27,123 nucleotides of DNA, from the NCBI GenBank assembly GCA_937898715.1, contig CALEKA010000100.1:1-27123 (forward strand), written 5' to 3'. The stretch comes from an uncultured Prevotella sp. Lineage in GTDB: Bacteria > Bacteroidota > Bacteroidia > Bacteroidales > Bacteroidaceae. Numbering within the stretch: position 1 is the first letter of the stretch; every line of letters begins with the position of its first letter. This document shows positions 9,688 to 16,545 of this stretch, in pieces. Position numbers and translations under genes: made by a program. The notes below the pieces were generated by a model. That model saw nothing but the letters and a program-made list of their open reading frames with translations. It was not told where the DNA came from and searched no databases.

Positions 9688-9828
9688 GTTTTCTCTAAAG
9701 AAAGCCTTCTTTATCTCGTGGGCATGTGATAAGGCATTCACATCTTAATTTCGGATTTATAATAGGCGGGCTAAAAGCCCATTCTAAATCCGAAACTTCA
9801 GTAAAGAAAAACTTCCTTTAGAGAAGAT
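9688..9828. repeat. Foldback element with nested stems
   Basis: Outer arms at about 9688-9703 and 9812-9827 are complementary at 14 of 16 positions (CTCTAAAG / CTTTAGAG core). Inside, TTTCGGATTTA (9749-9759) pairs with TAAATCCGAAA (9785-9795), and GGGCT (9768-9772) pairs with AGCCC (9776-9780) at the tip. A separate small stem lies at 9664-9681 (TTAGAT/ATCTAA). It has no coding signal. It could be a decayed MITE, an RNA structure or an intergenic repeat family. Confidence 0.5.
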
Positions 9829-10098
9829 TTTGTCCATCACTATTATTGGTTTAACAACTTGTGTAAGGTTTTCTTTGAAGAGCGTGCATGTTATCGTACA
9901 CCGACCGCTGTACGTGCGTACACCGACCGCTGTACGTGCGTACACCGACCGTTACTCATGCGTACACCGACCGTTGCTCATGCGTACACCGGTCGGTGTA
10001 CGACAACATGGAAGAGCATCTTTGTATTACTTGACTGACGATAAAGAGATATAATTACAAGAGATTCAGAGTTGATGTTTATCTAAATCCGAAACTTC
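9783..10098. repeat. 17-bp direct repeat flanking the tandem array
   Basis: TCTAAATCCGAAACTTC occurs exactly at 9783-9799 and again at 10082-10098. The copies bracket a block of about 280 bp that contains the 22-bp tandem array, as if the block had been inserted or duplicated. Only the two 17-bp ends are repeats; the span given covers both. Confidence 0.5.
9888..10009. repeat. 22-bp tandem repeat array inside an inverted repeat
   Basis: Four full 22-bp units start at 9895, 9917, 9939 and 9961, with a partial fifth at 9983. Each opens with CGTACACCG. Units 1 and 2 have internal CGTACA/TGTACG stems; units 3 and 4 differ in their second half. The fifth forms CGTACACCG-GT-CGGTGTACG, almost a perfect palindrome. 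The ends of the array are inverted repeats of each other: 9888-9907 and 9990-10009 match at 19 of 20 positions. The units are adjacent with no spacers, so this is not CRISPR. Because 22 is not a multiple of 3, the array is unlikely to encode a peptide repeat. Confidence 0.8.
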
Positions 10099-10162
10099 GT
10101 ATCCAATCGCATGCTCAACGGGTAGGAGATGTACCTTTTTCTTGAAAAACGGGGCGTAATGA

Positions 10163-10193
10163 TTGGGCGGATGCTGCTTTTAGCGTAACTTTG
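10163..10193 (+). promoter_or_regulatory. Promoter of queDE
   Basis: TTG (10163-10165) and TAACTTTG (10186-10193) are separated by 20 nt, a good fit to the Bacteroidota promoter. The predicted start leaves a leader of about 20 nt, too short for a preQ1 riboswitch; no such motif was recognised. Confidence 0.6.
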
Positions 10194-10221
10194 CAAGTGA
10201 AATAAAAAAACGAGAAAAGAT

Positions 10222-10575
10222 ATGTATTATATCAGTAAACGCATAGAAGTGGCATTTGCCCATCAACTAAGTTTGACCTACGAAAGCAAGTGTCAACGTT
10301 TTCATGGACACAATGGTATCGTCACCATATATTGTTGTTCTGAATCATTGGATGAAAACGGGATGGTGGTAGATTTTAGCCATGTAAAGAAAATAATAAC
10401 CGACAAGATGGATCATCGTTGCTTGAACGAGATATTCGATTTTAATCCTACAGCAGAAAATCTTGCGCATTGGATATGTAATCACGTTGATCATTGCTAT
10501 AAAGTGACGTTCCAAGAATCAGAGGGTAATATAGCTTGCTATATCAAGCCAGGCTATGAGCACGTAACGTTTTGA
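10222..10575 (+). CDS. queD: 6-carboxy-5,6,7,8-tetrahydropterin synthase
   Basis: Converts 7,8-dihydroneopterin triphosphate to 6-carboxytetrahydropterin, the second step toward preQ0 and queuosine. The 117-residue protein has the zinc ligands His14 (FAHQL), His28 and His30 (FHGHNG), the catalytic Cys24 (SKCQRFHGH), an Asp64-His65 pair (MDHRCLNE) and the substrate-binding PTAEN motif (76-80). Length and motifs are standard for QueD. Its stop lies 2 bp before the ATG chosen for queE, so the two are translationally close and clearly co-transcribed from the promoter at 10163-10193. queC and folE are not in the window. Confidence 0.93.
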   Translation: MYYISKRIEVAFAHQLSLTYESKCQRFHGHNGIVTIYCCSESLDENGMVVDFSHVKKIITDKMDHRCLNEIFDFNPTAENLAHWICNHVDHCYKVTFQESEGNIACYIKPGYEHVTF

Positions 10576-10577
10576 TT

Positions 10578-11162
10578 ATGCGAATCAACGAAATATTCTA
10601 TTCCCTGCAGGGTGAGGGCTTTTATACGGGAACTCCCTCCTTATTCGTTCGTCTGTCAGGTTGTAACTTGAAGTGTCCATTTTGTGATACAGATCATTTG
10701 CCTTACACAGAGATGACTGAGCATGAAATCATCGAAGAAGCCGCGAAATGTCCTGCAAAGCATGTGGTTATTACGGGTGGAGAACCCTCACTGCAACTGA
10801 CGGAGTCGTTGGTCGATGGATTGCACGGAGTTGGAAAGTATGTGGCAGTGGAGACAAACGGCACGCATGAATTGCCCCAAAATGTAGATTGGGTGACGCT
10901 CTCGCCGAAAGATCGGTTTGTAAAGACAAGAAGTGCTTCTATTGTGCTCAGCCGGTTCAATGAAATAAAAGTGGTGTTTACCGAACGAGGGATTCCGAGC
11001 GAATATACTGAAATACAGGCTGACCATCACTTTTTACAGCCTTGCGACATTGGTGAAGAATCGCGTAATGCTGAGATCCTTAGAAGCGCTATAGCATATT
11101 GCTTAGAGCATCCCATATGGCGCCTGTCGCTACAAACGCACAAACTTATAGGTGTAAGATAA
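10578..11162 (+). CDS. queE: 7-carboxy-7-deazaguanine synthase (radical SAM)
   Basis: Rearranges 6-carboxytetrahydropterin, the QueD product, to 7-carboxy-7-deazaguanine. The 194-residue protein opens with the QueE signature MRINEIFYSLQGEG and carries the radical-SAM cluster motif CNLKCPFC (Cys29, Cys33, Cys36) plus VITGGEPSLQ for SAM binding. The ATG at 10578 was chosen over an in-frame TTG at 10572, which would overlap the queD stop by 4 bp: the ATG gives the usual family N-terminus. It is the last gene of the queDE unit and is followed at once by a strong hairpin. Confidence 0.93.
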   Translation: MRINEIFYSLQGEGFYTGTPSLFVRLSGCNLKCPFCDTDHLPYTEMTEHEIIEEAAKCPAKHVVITGGEPSLQLTESLVDGLHGVGKYVAVETNGTHELPQNVDWVTLSPKDRFVKTRSASIVLSRFNEIKVVFTERGIPSEYTEIQADHHFLQPCDIGEESRNAEILRSAIAYCLEHPIWRLSLQTHKLIGVR

Positions 11163-11166
11163 AGAC

Positions 11167-11233
11167 ATCTTCATCTGTGTGCTCTAACGTTGAAGATCGT
11201 TAGGGTGCACGGATGAAGATTATTTGTATTTCT
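11167..11233 (+). terminator. Terminator of queDE
   Basis: A 23-bp stem with a few mismatches (11167-11189 with 11198-11220, 8-nt loop) starts 4 bases after the queE stop and is followed by TATTTGTATTTCT. The A1 gene converges on it from the other side, but its tail on the minus strand is poor. Confidence 0.8.
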
Positions 11234-11266
11234 AGAAAAGGTTCAGCAAAAGTGGTGATATCGTCT

Positions 11267-11974
11267 TTATTCGTGTGGCTCGTCTTTTCCCTCCTGCTGT
11301 GTTAGCCAAAGTCTATAAAGAGCAATGCCTATCACGAATTTTACTCCCGCATCGTTTTGCATTTTCTCTGCAGATGGTTTTCGCAGGAATCGCTGATTTT
11401 GCTTATTGTCAATCAGAATAGATGACTTAAACATGTCTTTCACGTATGCTTCAATGTCATCATTGTATGATTTGTGAATATCGGCAAAGAATAAGGGCTT
11501 GTTGTGTGCAGCCTTATCAAAACCCTTCAGCGCCTCTATTAATTCCTTTTGAGCTATGCTCTTTTTGGGGTATTTTGAACGAAACTCCGCGTATCCTTGC
11601 TTGAAGATAAAACGAAGGGAATCCGGAAATGCTCGGTCATCGTAGTGTCGAATGGAAGTAGAAAATCCTTGCTCTTTACCGACCATATAAGTGGCGATAG
11701 GAAGTCCTTCTCCCTTATCGGCTGGTTCCCAATTTCCAGTATCTCCTCTGCCTTTAGAGTCATCGGTGAATACATATCGGTCATCAATGCTACCTTTTTC
11801 TTGATAAGCATATAAATATTTGTATACTCTCTGCAACATAGAGAAAGGATAGTACTGAGCAAATGTTTTTGTAAGATATTGCTCATAGGCTTGCGTATCA
11901 GCCTTACTTACTCCTTGACCATAACAATGAAAGATGTAAAAAGAAATGGATATAATTAGTAGAACTCGTTTCAT
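11267..11974 (-). CDS. Secreted 'A' family protein, copy A1
   Basis: A 235-residue protein with an N-terminal signal peptide (about residues 1-19, ending near CYGQ), so exported to the periplasm or beyond. The N-terminal third is helical (YEQYLTKTFAQYYPFSMLQ), residues 60-105 vary between copies, and from RHYDDRAFPDSLRF onward it is strongly conserved. The C-terminal part (DIHKSYNDDIEAYVKDMF, SILID, RFLRKPSAEKMQNDAG) recalls the helical region of S46 dipeptidyl-peptidases, but no serine-protease core is present; this likeness is from memory. It begins 7 bp after lipoprotein B1 and is the last gene of the A/B array. It appears intact; function unknown. Confidence 0.8.
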   Translation of the reverse strand: MKRVLLIISISFYIFHCYGQGVSKADTQAYEQYLTKTFAQYYPFSMLQRVYKYLYAYQEKGSIDDRYVFTDDSKGRGDTGNWEPADKGEGLPIATYMVGKEQGFSTSIRHYDDRAFPDSLRFIFKQGYAEFRSKYPKKSIAQKELIEALKGFDKAAHNKPLFFADIHKSYNDDIEAYVKDMFKSSILIDNKQNQRFLRKPSAEKMQNDAGVKFVIGIALYRLWLTQQEGKDEPHE

Positions 11975-11981
11975 GATAGTT

Positions 11982-12623
11982 TCAATTACGTGTTAAATAG
12001 ACTGTTGTTTTACCAGTATATTTATGGTCTACCCAAACTCGGTATGTTCCATGGTATAAACCACCTGTTAGAGTGATAGGTCCGTTAGCGGTAAAAGAAC
12101 ATTTATTTGTGCCGTATGCGGAGAACCCTAAGGGTTGCAAGTAAGTAATTCCGTCGCTACCAAAAATGGAAAGGCGTACACGAACCATGCCGCTTCCATT
12201 GTTGCCGAAATTGTAGGAGATTTCATATTCAATTTGATGATTATTTTCTACTTCTCCCTTGATGCAGTCGCTGATGCTTGTTGATTCAAAGGAAGCACGA
12301 CGCTTAGCGAACTTTAATCCATTTATGGATTTTGCATGATGTGATGTATTTGTAATGGACTTATTAATAAGATTAGACCATGCAATGTAATCCCGTTCCA
12401 TCTGTTCAACGGAAAGCGTGTCTGCTACCTTTTCAAGTTGAATCTCATCAACTTCAAGGTCTACGTTGTACTTCTGAGCAAACTCTTTGCTCTTTTTCAA
12501 GAGCATTTGTGACCTACTTGTTGGCTGAGAATCGTTTGCCTCATCGGAAGAACATGCGTGGAATGCTACAAAGGTAGCGATTGCTCCTGTAGTAAGGAGA
12601 AATGAGAGATTTGATCTTTTCAT
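11982..12623 (-). CDS. 'B' family lipoprotein, copy B1
   Basis: A 213-residue putative lipoprotein. Hydrophobic N-terminus followed by AFHACSSDEAN, with Cys24 as the likely lipid-bearing residue and a CSSDE start typical of Bacteroidota surface or periplasmic lipoproteins. Residues 40-80 form a Lys/Glu-rich helical segment (KKSKEFAQKYNVDLEVDE, ADTLSVEQMERDY) nearly identical in all copies. The C-terminal half looks beta-rich (YNFGNNGSGMVRVRLS, GGLYHGTYRVWVDH) and is more divergent. It is paired with A1, 7 bp apart. The 80 bp upstream of its start match the 80 bp upstream of B2 at 74 positions, evidence of module duplication. No known family recognised. Confidence 0.8.
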   Translation of the reverse strand: MKRSNLSFLLTTGAIATFVAFHACSSDEANDSQPTSRSQMLLKKSKEFAQKYNVDLEVDEIQLEKVADTLSVEQMERDYIAWSNLINKSITNTSHHAKSINGLKFAKRRASFESTSISDCIKGEVENNHQIEYEISYNFGNNGSGMVRVRLSIFGSDGITYLQPLGFSAYGTNKCSFTANGPITLTGGLYHGTYRVWVDHKYTGKTTVYLTRN

Positions 12624-12703
12624 GTTGATAAAATTTTAATTAGTGAATTTGTTTATGGATGAATAAATCGCTCTTGTTGACTTTAGGCGGAGAGTCCACT
12701 ATT
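12624..12703 (-). repeat. Inter-module repeat, copy 1
   Basis: An 80-bp spacer between the A2 stop and the B1 start, matching 14075-14154 at 74 of 80 positions. No TAnnTTTG box is visible, so the modules are probably read from upstream promoters. Confidence 0.75.
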
Positions 12704-13423
12704 TTACTTGTGAGACTTATTGTCTTCTCCTTGCTGTGTCAGCCAGAGTTTGTAGAGTGCAACACCAATCACAAATTTCACACCAGCATCATTCTGCAAT
12801 TTCTCTGCAGATGGTTTTCGTAAGAATTGCTGGTTTTTCCTATTGTCAATTAGAATAGATGTTTTAAACATATCTTTTACATAGGCTTCAATGTCATCAT
12901 TGTATGTATTATGAATATCGGCAAAGAAGAGGGGCTTATTGTGCGCAGTTTTGCTGAATGCTGTGAGTGCCTCTATTAAATTCTTTTGTGCAATGCTCTT
13001 CTTGGGATAATTTGTACGAAACTCTGCGTATCCTTGTTTAAATACGAAACGAAGAGAATCTGGGAAAACTCGATCGTCATAATGCCTATGTGAAGTGTGA
13101 AATCCCTGTTCTTTCCCAATCTGGTAGGTATCGGTGTAACACATAATTGGACCTTCTGAGGAACAGTCGGCAGAGACCCAACCACCGAGATAGTCTCTTC
13201 CCATCGAATCATTATTGAAAACGTATCGATTCTTTGTATTGGAGTTTTGTGAGTATGTAGATAAGTAATTGTAAATTCTCTGCAACAATGGAAGAGGGTA
13301 GTACTGAGCAAATGTCTTTGTGAGATACATCTCATAGGCTTGTGTATCGCTTTTATCTGCTATTTGACCGTAGCAGCGAAATAGACATAGAGATAAAACT
13401 AAATAAACAACGAGTCTTTTCAT
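12704..13423 (-). CDS. Secreted 'A' family protein, copy A2
   Basis: A 239-residue paralogue of A1 with the same plan: signal peptide (to about CYGQ), helical AQYYPLPLLQRIYNYL segment, variable centre and conserved C-terminal region (DIHNTYNDDIEAYVKDMF, RFLRKPSAEKLQNDAGVK-like ending). The centre has a Cys-containing insert (ADCSSEGPIMCYTDTYQIG) absent from A1. That makes two nearby cysteines that could form a disulfide in the periplasm. It starts 6 bp after B2. Intact; function unknown. Confidence 0.8.
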   Translation of the reverse strand: MKRLVVYLVLSLCLFRCYGQIADKSDTQAYEMYLTKTFAQYYPLPLLQRIYNYLSTYSQNSNTKNRYVFNNDSMGRDYLGGWVSADCSSEGPIMCYTDTYQIGKEQGFHTSHRHYDDRVFPDSLRFVFKQGYAEFRTNYPKKSIAQKNLIEALTAFSKTAHNKPLFFADIHNTYNDDIEAYVKDMFKTSILIDNRKNQQFLRKPSAEKLQNDAGVKFVIGVALYKLWLTQQGEDNKSHK

Positions 13424-13429
13424 AGCGGT

Positions 13430-14074
13430 TTATAAATCAGTGATTTCACAAATAGGCTTTCCTGTGTTGCAATACTCAACACAAACGCGCTTTGTTAATG
13501 TTTTATACAAAGGTCTTGTTAAGTTAATAGATCCAACAGCGGTGAAAGAACACGAATTAGATCCATAAGAGGTAAAACCTGTAGGTTGTAGGAATGCCAT
13601 ACCTTCATATTTTCCATAAGTAACTACAACACGAACAGTCCCGTTTCCATTGTTACCGAAATTGTAGAATAATTCATAAGTCATGTATGGGTTGTTATCT
13701 ACAATATCCTTATATTGCCCACTAATGCTAGTAGATTCGTATGTAGCGCGGCGTTTAGTGAGCTTTAATCCATTTGAACTTTTAGTCTTTTTAGGTGTGA
13801 CTGTGATCGGGGTTCTTGTAAAATTTGCCCAAGCTTGGTAATCCCGTTCCATCTGTTCAACGGAAAGCGTATCCGCGACCTTTTCAAGTTGGGCCTCATC
13901 AACTTCAAGGTCTACGTTGTACTTCTGAGCGAACTCTTTGCTCTTTTTCAAGAGTAACTGTGTTTTAGTCATTGATTGAGGTTCGTTGGTCTCGTCGGAA
14001 GAACATGCGTGGATTGCTACAAAGGTAGCGATTACTCCTGTAGTAAGGAGAAGTGAGAGATTTGATCTTTTCAT
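13430..14074 (-). CDS. 'B' family lipoprotein, copy B2
   Basis: A 214-residue paralogue of B1. Lipoprotein signal with AIHACSSDETN (Cys24), then the conserved helical block (KKSKEFAQKYNVDLEVDE, ADTLSVEQMERDYQAW) and a divergent C-terminal beta-like half (YNFGNNGNGTVRVVVTYG). It forms a pair with A2 at a 6-bp gap. Two cysteines close to its end (RVCVEYCNTGKPICE region) are not seen in B1, which ends VYLTRN. Role unknown. Confidence 0.8.
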   Translation of the reverse strand: MKRSNLSLLLTTGVIATFVAIHACSSDETNEPQSMTKTQLLLKKSKEFAQKYNVDLEVDEAQLEKVADTLSVEQMERDYQAWANFTRTPITVTPKKTKSSNGLKLTKRRATYESTSISGQYKDIVDNNPYMTYELFYNFGNNGNGTVRVVVTYGKYEGMAFLQPTGFTSYGSNSCSFTAVGSINLTRPLYKTLTKRVCVEYCNTGKPICEITDL

Positions 14075-14154
14075 GTTGGTAAAATTTTAATTAGTGAATC
14101 TGTTTATGGGTGAATAAATCGTTCTTGTTGACTTTAGGGGGAGCGTCCACTATT
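14075..14154 (-). repeat. Inter-module repeat, copy 2
   Basis: An 80-bp spacer between the A3 stop and the B2 start, matching 12624-12703 at 74 of 80 positions. It shows that the unit 'spacer + B + A' was duplicated. Confidence 0.75.
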
Positions 14155-14869
14155 TTACTCGTGAGGCTTATTGTCTTCTCTTTGCTGTGTCAGCCAGAGT
14201 TTATAAAGAGCAACACCTATCACAAACTTTACCCCGGCATCATTCTGTAGCTTCTCAGCAGAGGGTTTGCGCAGGAACCGCTGATTCTGTTTGTTGTCAA
14301 TCAGAATAGATGTCTTAAACATGTTCTTTACATAGGCTTCAATATCGCCATTGTATGTCTTATGAATATCTGCAAAGAATAGGGGCTTGTTGTGCGAAGA
14401 ATTATCAAAAGCCTTCAATGCTTCTATTAATTCCTTTTGAGCTACGCTTTTTTCTGTGATAGTGTCTTCGAAATCGTGTGAACCTACTTTTTAGTATCAA
14501 TCGAATCGTATCAGGAAAGGCGCGATCGTCATAATGCCTACGGGAGGTGGAGAAGCCTTGATCTTTACCGACTAAATAGGTGGCAATAGGAAGTTCAACT
14601 TCTTTATCAGCAGGTTCCCAAAGCACTATGTCACCTCCACCATTCGACTTATCGACGAGAATATATCGATCTTTTCCAGAACATCCATCCTTCTGATAAT
14701 CGTACAAATACCTGTATACTCTTTGCAATTTAGACAATGGATAAAAACGAGCGAATGATTTTGAGAGGTATTGTTCGTAAGCATACGCGTCGTTCTCATT
14801 CACCTCTTGAGCATGACAATCAAGAAAGCATAATGAGATAACGAGTGCAAGATATAATCTTATTCTCAT
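14155..14869 (-). pseudogene. 'A' family copy A3, frameshifted
   Basis: This copy is split into two frames. The first (14869-14405) encodes signal peptide, helical part, variable centre and RHYDDRAFPD. The second resumes with the conserved C-terminus (SHNKPLFFADIHKTYNGDIE onward, ending 14155). Compared with A1, the region coding for YPKKS is 16 instead of 15 bases long. One extra base, most simply in the run of six T at 14448-14453 (A on the coding strand), explains the shift. A3 has no B partner: upstream it meets the MITE at 14942-15081. It is a pseudogene unless the run is phase-variable or a sequencing error. Confidence 0.8.
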
Positions 14870-14941
14870 TGTTTGTTTGGGGCTATATTGTGTGGGTTAT
14901 ATACCCGCATGGATGAGGCTTTAGGCCAAAACTTATACTAA

Positions 14942-15081
14942 AGGGTGGTTCTATTAATTCTGAAAAATAAGAAGCTCTATTCTGATGTACGATTTCCATG
15001 GTCTTGAAAGCGTCCTTATGATAGGAGATTATACTTCCAATACCACGCAAATCCCATTATCAGAATTAATAGAACCACCCT
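14942..15081. mobile_element. MITE-like element between A3 and A4
   Basis: Perfect inverted termini of 21-22 bp (14942-14963 and 15060-15081; outer bases GGGTGGTTCTATTAATTC). If the element is taken as 14943-15080 (138 bp), it is flanked by the direct repeat TAAA on both sides (14939-14942 and 15081-15084), as expected for a 4-bp target duplication. The 96-bp interior has no ORF. It is presumably moved in trans by an IS transposase encoded elsewhere; the IS family was not identified. It fills most of the 262-bp gap between A3 and A4, where a B gene would be expected. Confidence 0.75.
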
Positions 15082-15131
15082 AAAATGTTATAGCAAAGTT
15101 CGTCTTTGCGAATCAATATTAAATTCCATTA

Positions 15132-15842
15132 TTATTCGTTTGGCTTATTATCTTGCTGTTTCAACCACAGTTTATAAAGAGCAACACCTATCACAAACTT
15201 TACCCCGGCATCATTCTGTAGCTTCTCAGCAGAGGGTTTGCGCAGGAACCGCTGATTCTGTTTGTTATCAATCAGAATAGAAGTTTTAAACATGTCCTTC
15301 ACATAGGCTTTGATATCATCATTGTATGAGTTGTGAATATCGGCAAAGAATAAGGGCTTGTTGTGCGCGGTCTTACTGAAAGCTGTGAGTGCTTCTACTA
15401 ATTCCTTTTGAGCTACACTCTTCTTGGGGTATTTACTTCGGAAGTCAGAATAGGCAAGCTTAAACGCAGTTCGTAAAGAATCTGGGAATGCCCTATCATC
15501 GTAGAATCGGTATGATCGGAAAGAGCCACCGCCACCATCTGTGCCCACCATTACAGTAGACTCGGACCCACTTAAGGCACCAAATGGCGCTTTATTAGCT
15601 AATGCCCAACCTGGATTGTCGTGAGACTCTTTGAGAACGTACCTATCATCCGCATTATTCTTACTATACGCATCCATGTACTTGTAAATCTTCTGTAACA
15701 AGGGAAGAGAAAAGTACTGTGCAAATGTTTTTGATAGATATTGCTCGTAGACTATAGAATCGCTCTTAGTAATAGGAGTATTTTGTCCAACTGCATTGAT
15801 AGTCAAGCAGATTAAGATAAGTGTAAAAAGAAACTTTTTCAT
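15132..15842 (-). CDS. Secreted 'A' family protein, copy A4
   Basis: A 236-residue paralogue with a signal peptide (to about AVGQ), helical YLSKTFAQYFSLPLLQ segment and conserved C-terminal part. Its centre is the most divergent: a Gly/Ser-rich stretch (GALSGSESTVMVGTDGGGG) replaces the GKEQGFSTS-type motif of the others. Yet the 112 bp at 15170-15281 match A3 (14199-14310) at 111 positions, which suggests recent gene conversion at the 3' end. It starts 3 bp after the broken B4. Intact; function unknown. Confidence 0.8.
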   Translation of the reverse strand: MKKFLFTLILICLTINAVGQNTPITKSDSIVYEQYLSKTFAQYFSLPLLQKIYKYMDAYSKNNADDRYVLKESHDNPGWALANKAPFGALSGSESTVMVGTDGGGGSFRSYRFYDDRAFPDSLRTAFKLAYSDFRSKYPKKSVAQKELVEALTAFSKTAHNKPLFFADIHNSYNDDIKAYVKDMFKTSILIDNKQNQRFLRKPSAEKLQNDAGVKFVIGVALYKLWLKQQDNKPNE

Positions 15843-15845
15843 GAT

Positions 15846-16484
15846 TTAGCTATTTACGTTACAGATGTAATCACCATTTTGTTTATGTTCAATCCAAACG
15901 TACATTAGACCTTTGTAAAGTCCGCCAGAGAGAAATACGGTACCTGTGGCAGTAAAGTAACATTCGTCAGATCCATAAGAAGTGTATCCTGATGGAACAA
16001 ATGACGCTCGTCCTTCACTTTTCCTATAAGATACTCTTACATGAACAAGTCCACTACCATTGTTACCAAAGTTGTAATCAATGACGACGTTAATATCGTC
16101 ATTATTGGTAGCGGTATGCTCATAATGCCCATCGATAGCTGTTGACTCGAAGGCGGCTCGTCTTCTTTTTAGCCTAAGAGAATTTGAACTTTTTGTACCC
16201 TTGGACTTCTGCAATCTTAGATGTGCATTAAGCTTTGCCCAAGCTTGATAGTCTCTTTCCATTTGTTAAACGGAAAGCGTGTCGGCGATTTTTTCGAGTT
16301 GAGCTTCATCTACTTCGAGGTCTACGTTGTACTTCTGAGCGAACTCTTTACTCTTTTTCAAGAGGAACTGTGTCCTGCTCGTGGGCTGCTGTTCGTTTGC
16401 CTCATCGGATGAACATGCGTGGAATGCTACAAATGTAGCGATTGCTCCTGAAGAAAAGAGTAATGAAAGAAAAAACCTTTTCAT
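15846..16484 (-). pseudogene. 'B' family copy B4 with a premature stop
   Basis: A third B copy. Frame and sequence are continuous from the lipoprotein signal (AFHACSSDEAN, Cys24) through ADTLSV. An in-frame TAA at 16263-16265 then interrupts it before QMERDYQAW and the beta-like C-terminal half, which ends at 15846. B1 and B2 have GAA (Glu) here, so one G-to-T change explains the stop. As read, only a 72-residue lipoprotein would be made, although the downstream half is otherwise well preserved, so the loss looks recent. It begins 61 bp after the ligase-like gene. Confidence 0.8.
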
Positions 16485-16545
16485 TTTACTTGATTTTTGA
16501 TTGTTTATGAATGTTATTTATGATGTGCAAGAAAAACAACGGGTC

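Noticed and set aside
9895..10002. 22-bp repeats as a CRISPR array
   Set aside because: Units are directly adjacent with no unique spacers, and no cas genes are present.
9830..10054. Plus-strand ORF of 74 codons across the tandem repeats
   Set aside because: The frame shifts with each 22-bp unit, codons are Arg/Thr-rich by repeat composition, and no promoter or family is evident.
10194..10221. preQ1 riboswitch upstream of queD
   Set aside because: The predicted leader is only about 20-30 nt and no preQ1 aptamer motif was recognised.
10572..10577. TTG start for queE overlapping the queD stop
   Set aside because: The ATG at 10578 gives the family-standard N-terminus; TTG would add only two residues.
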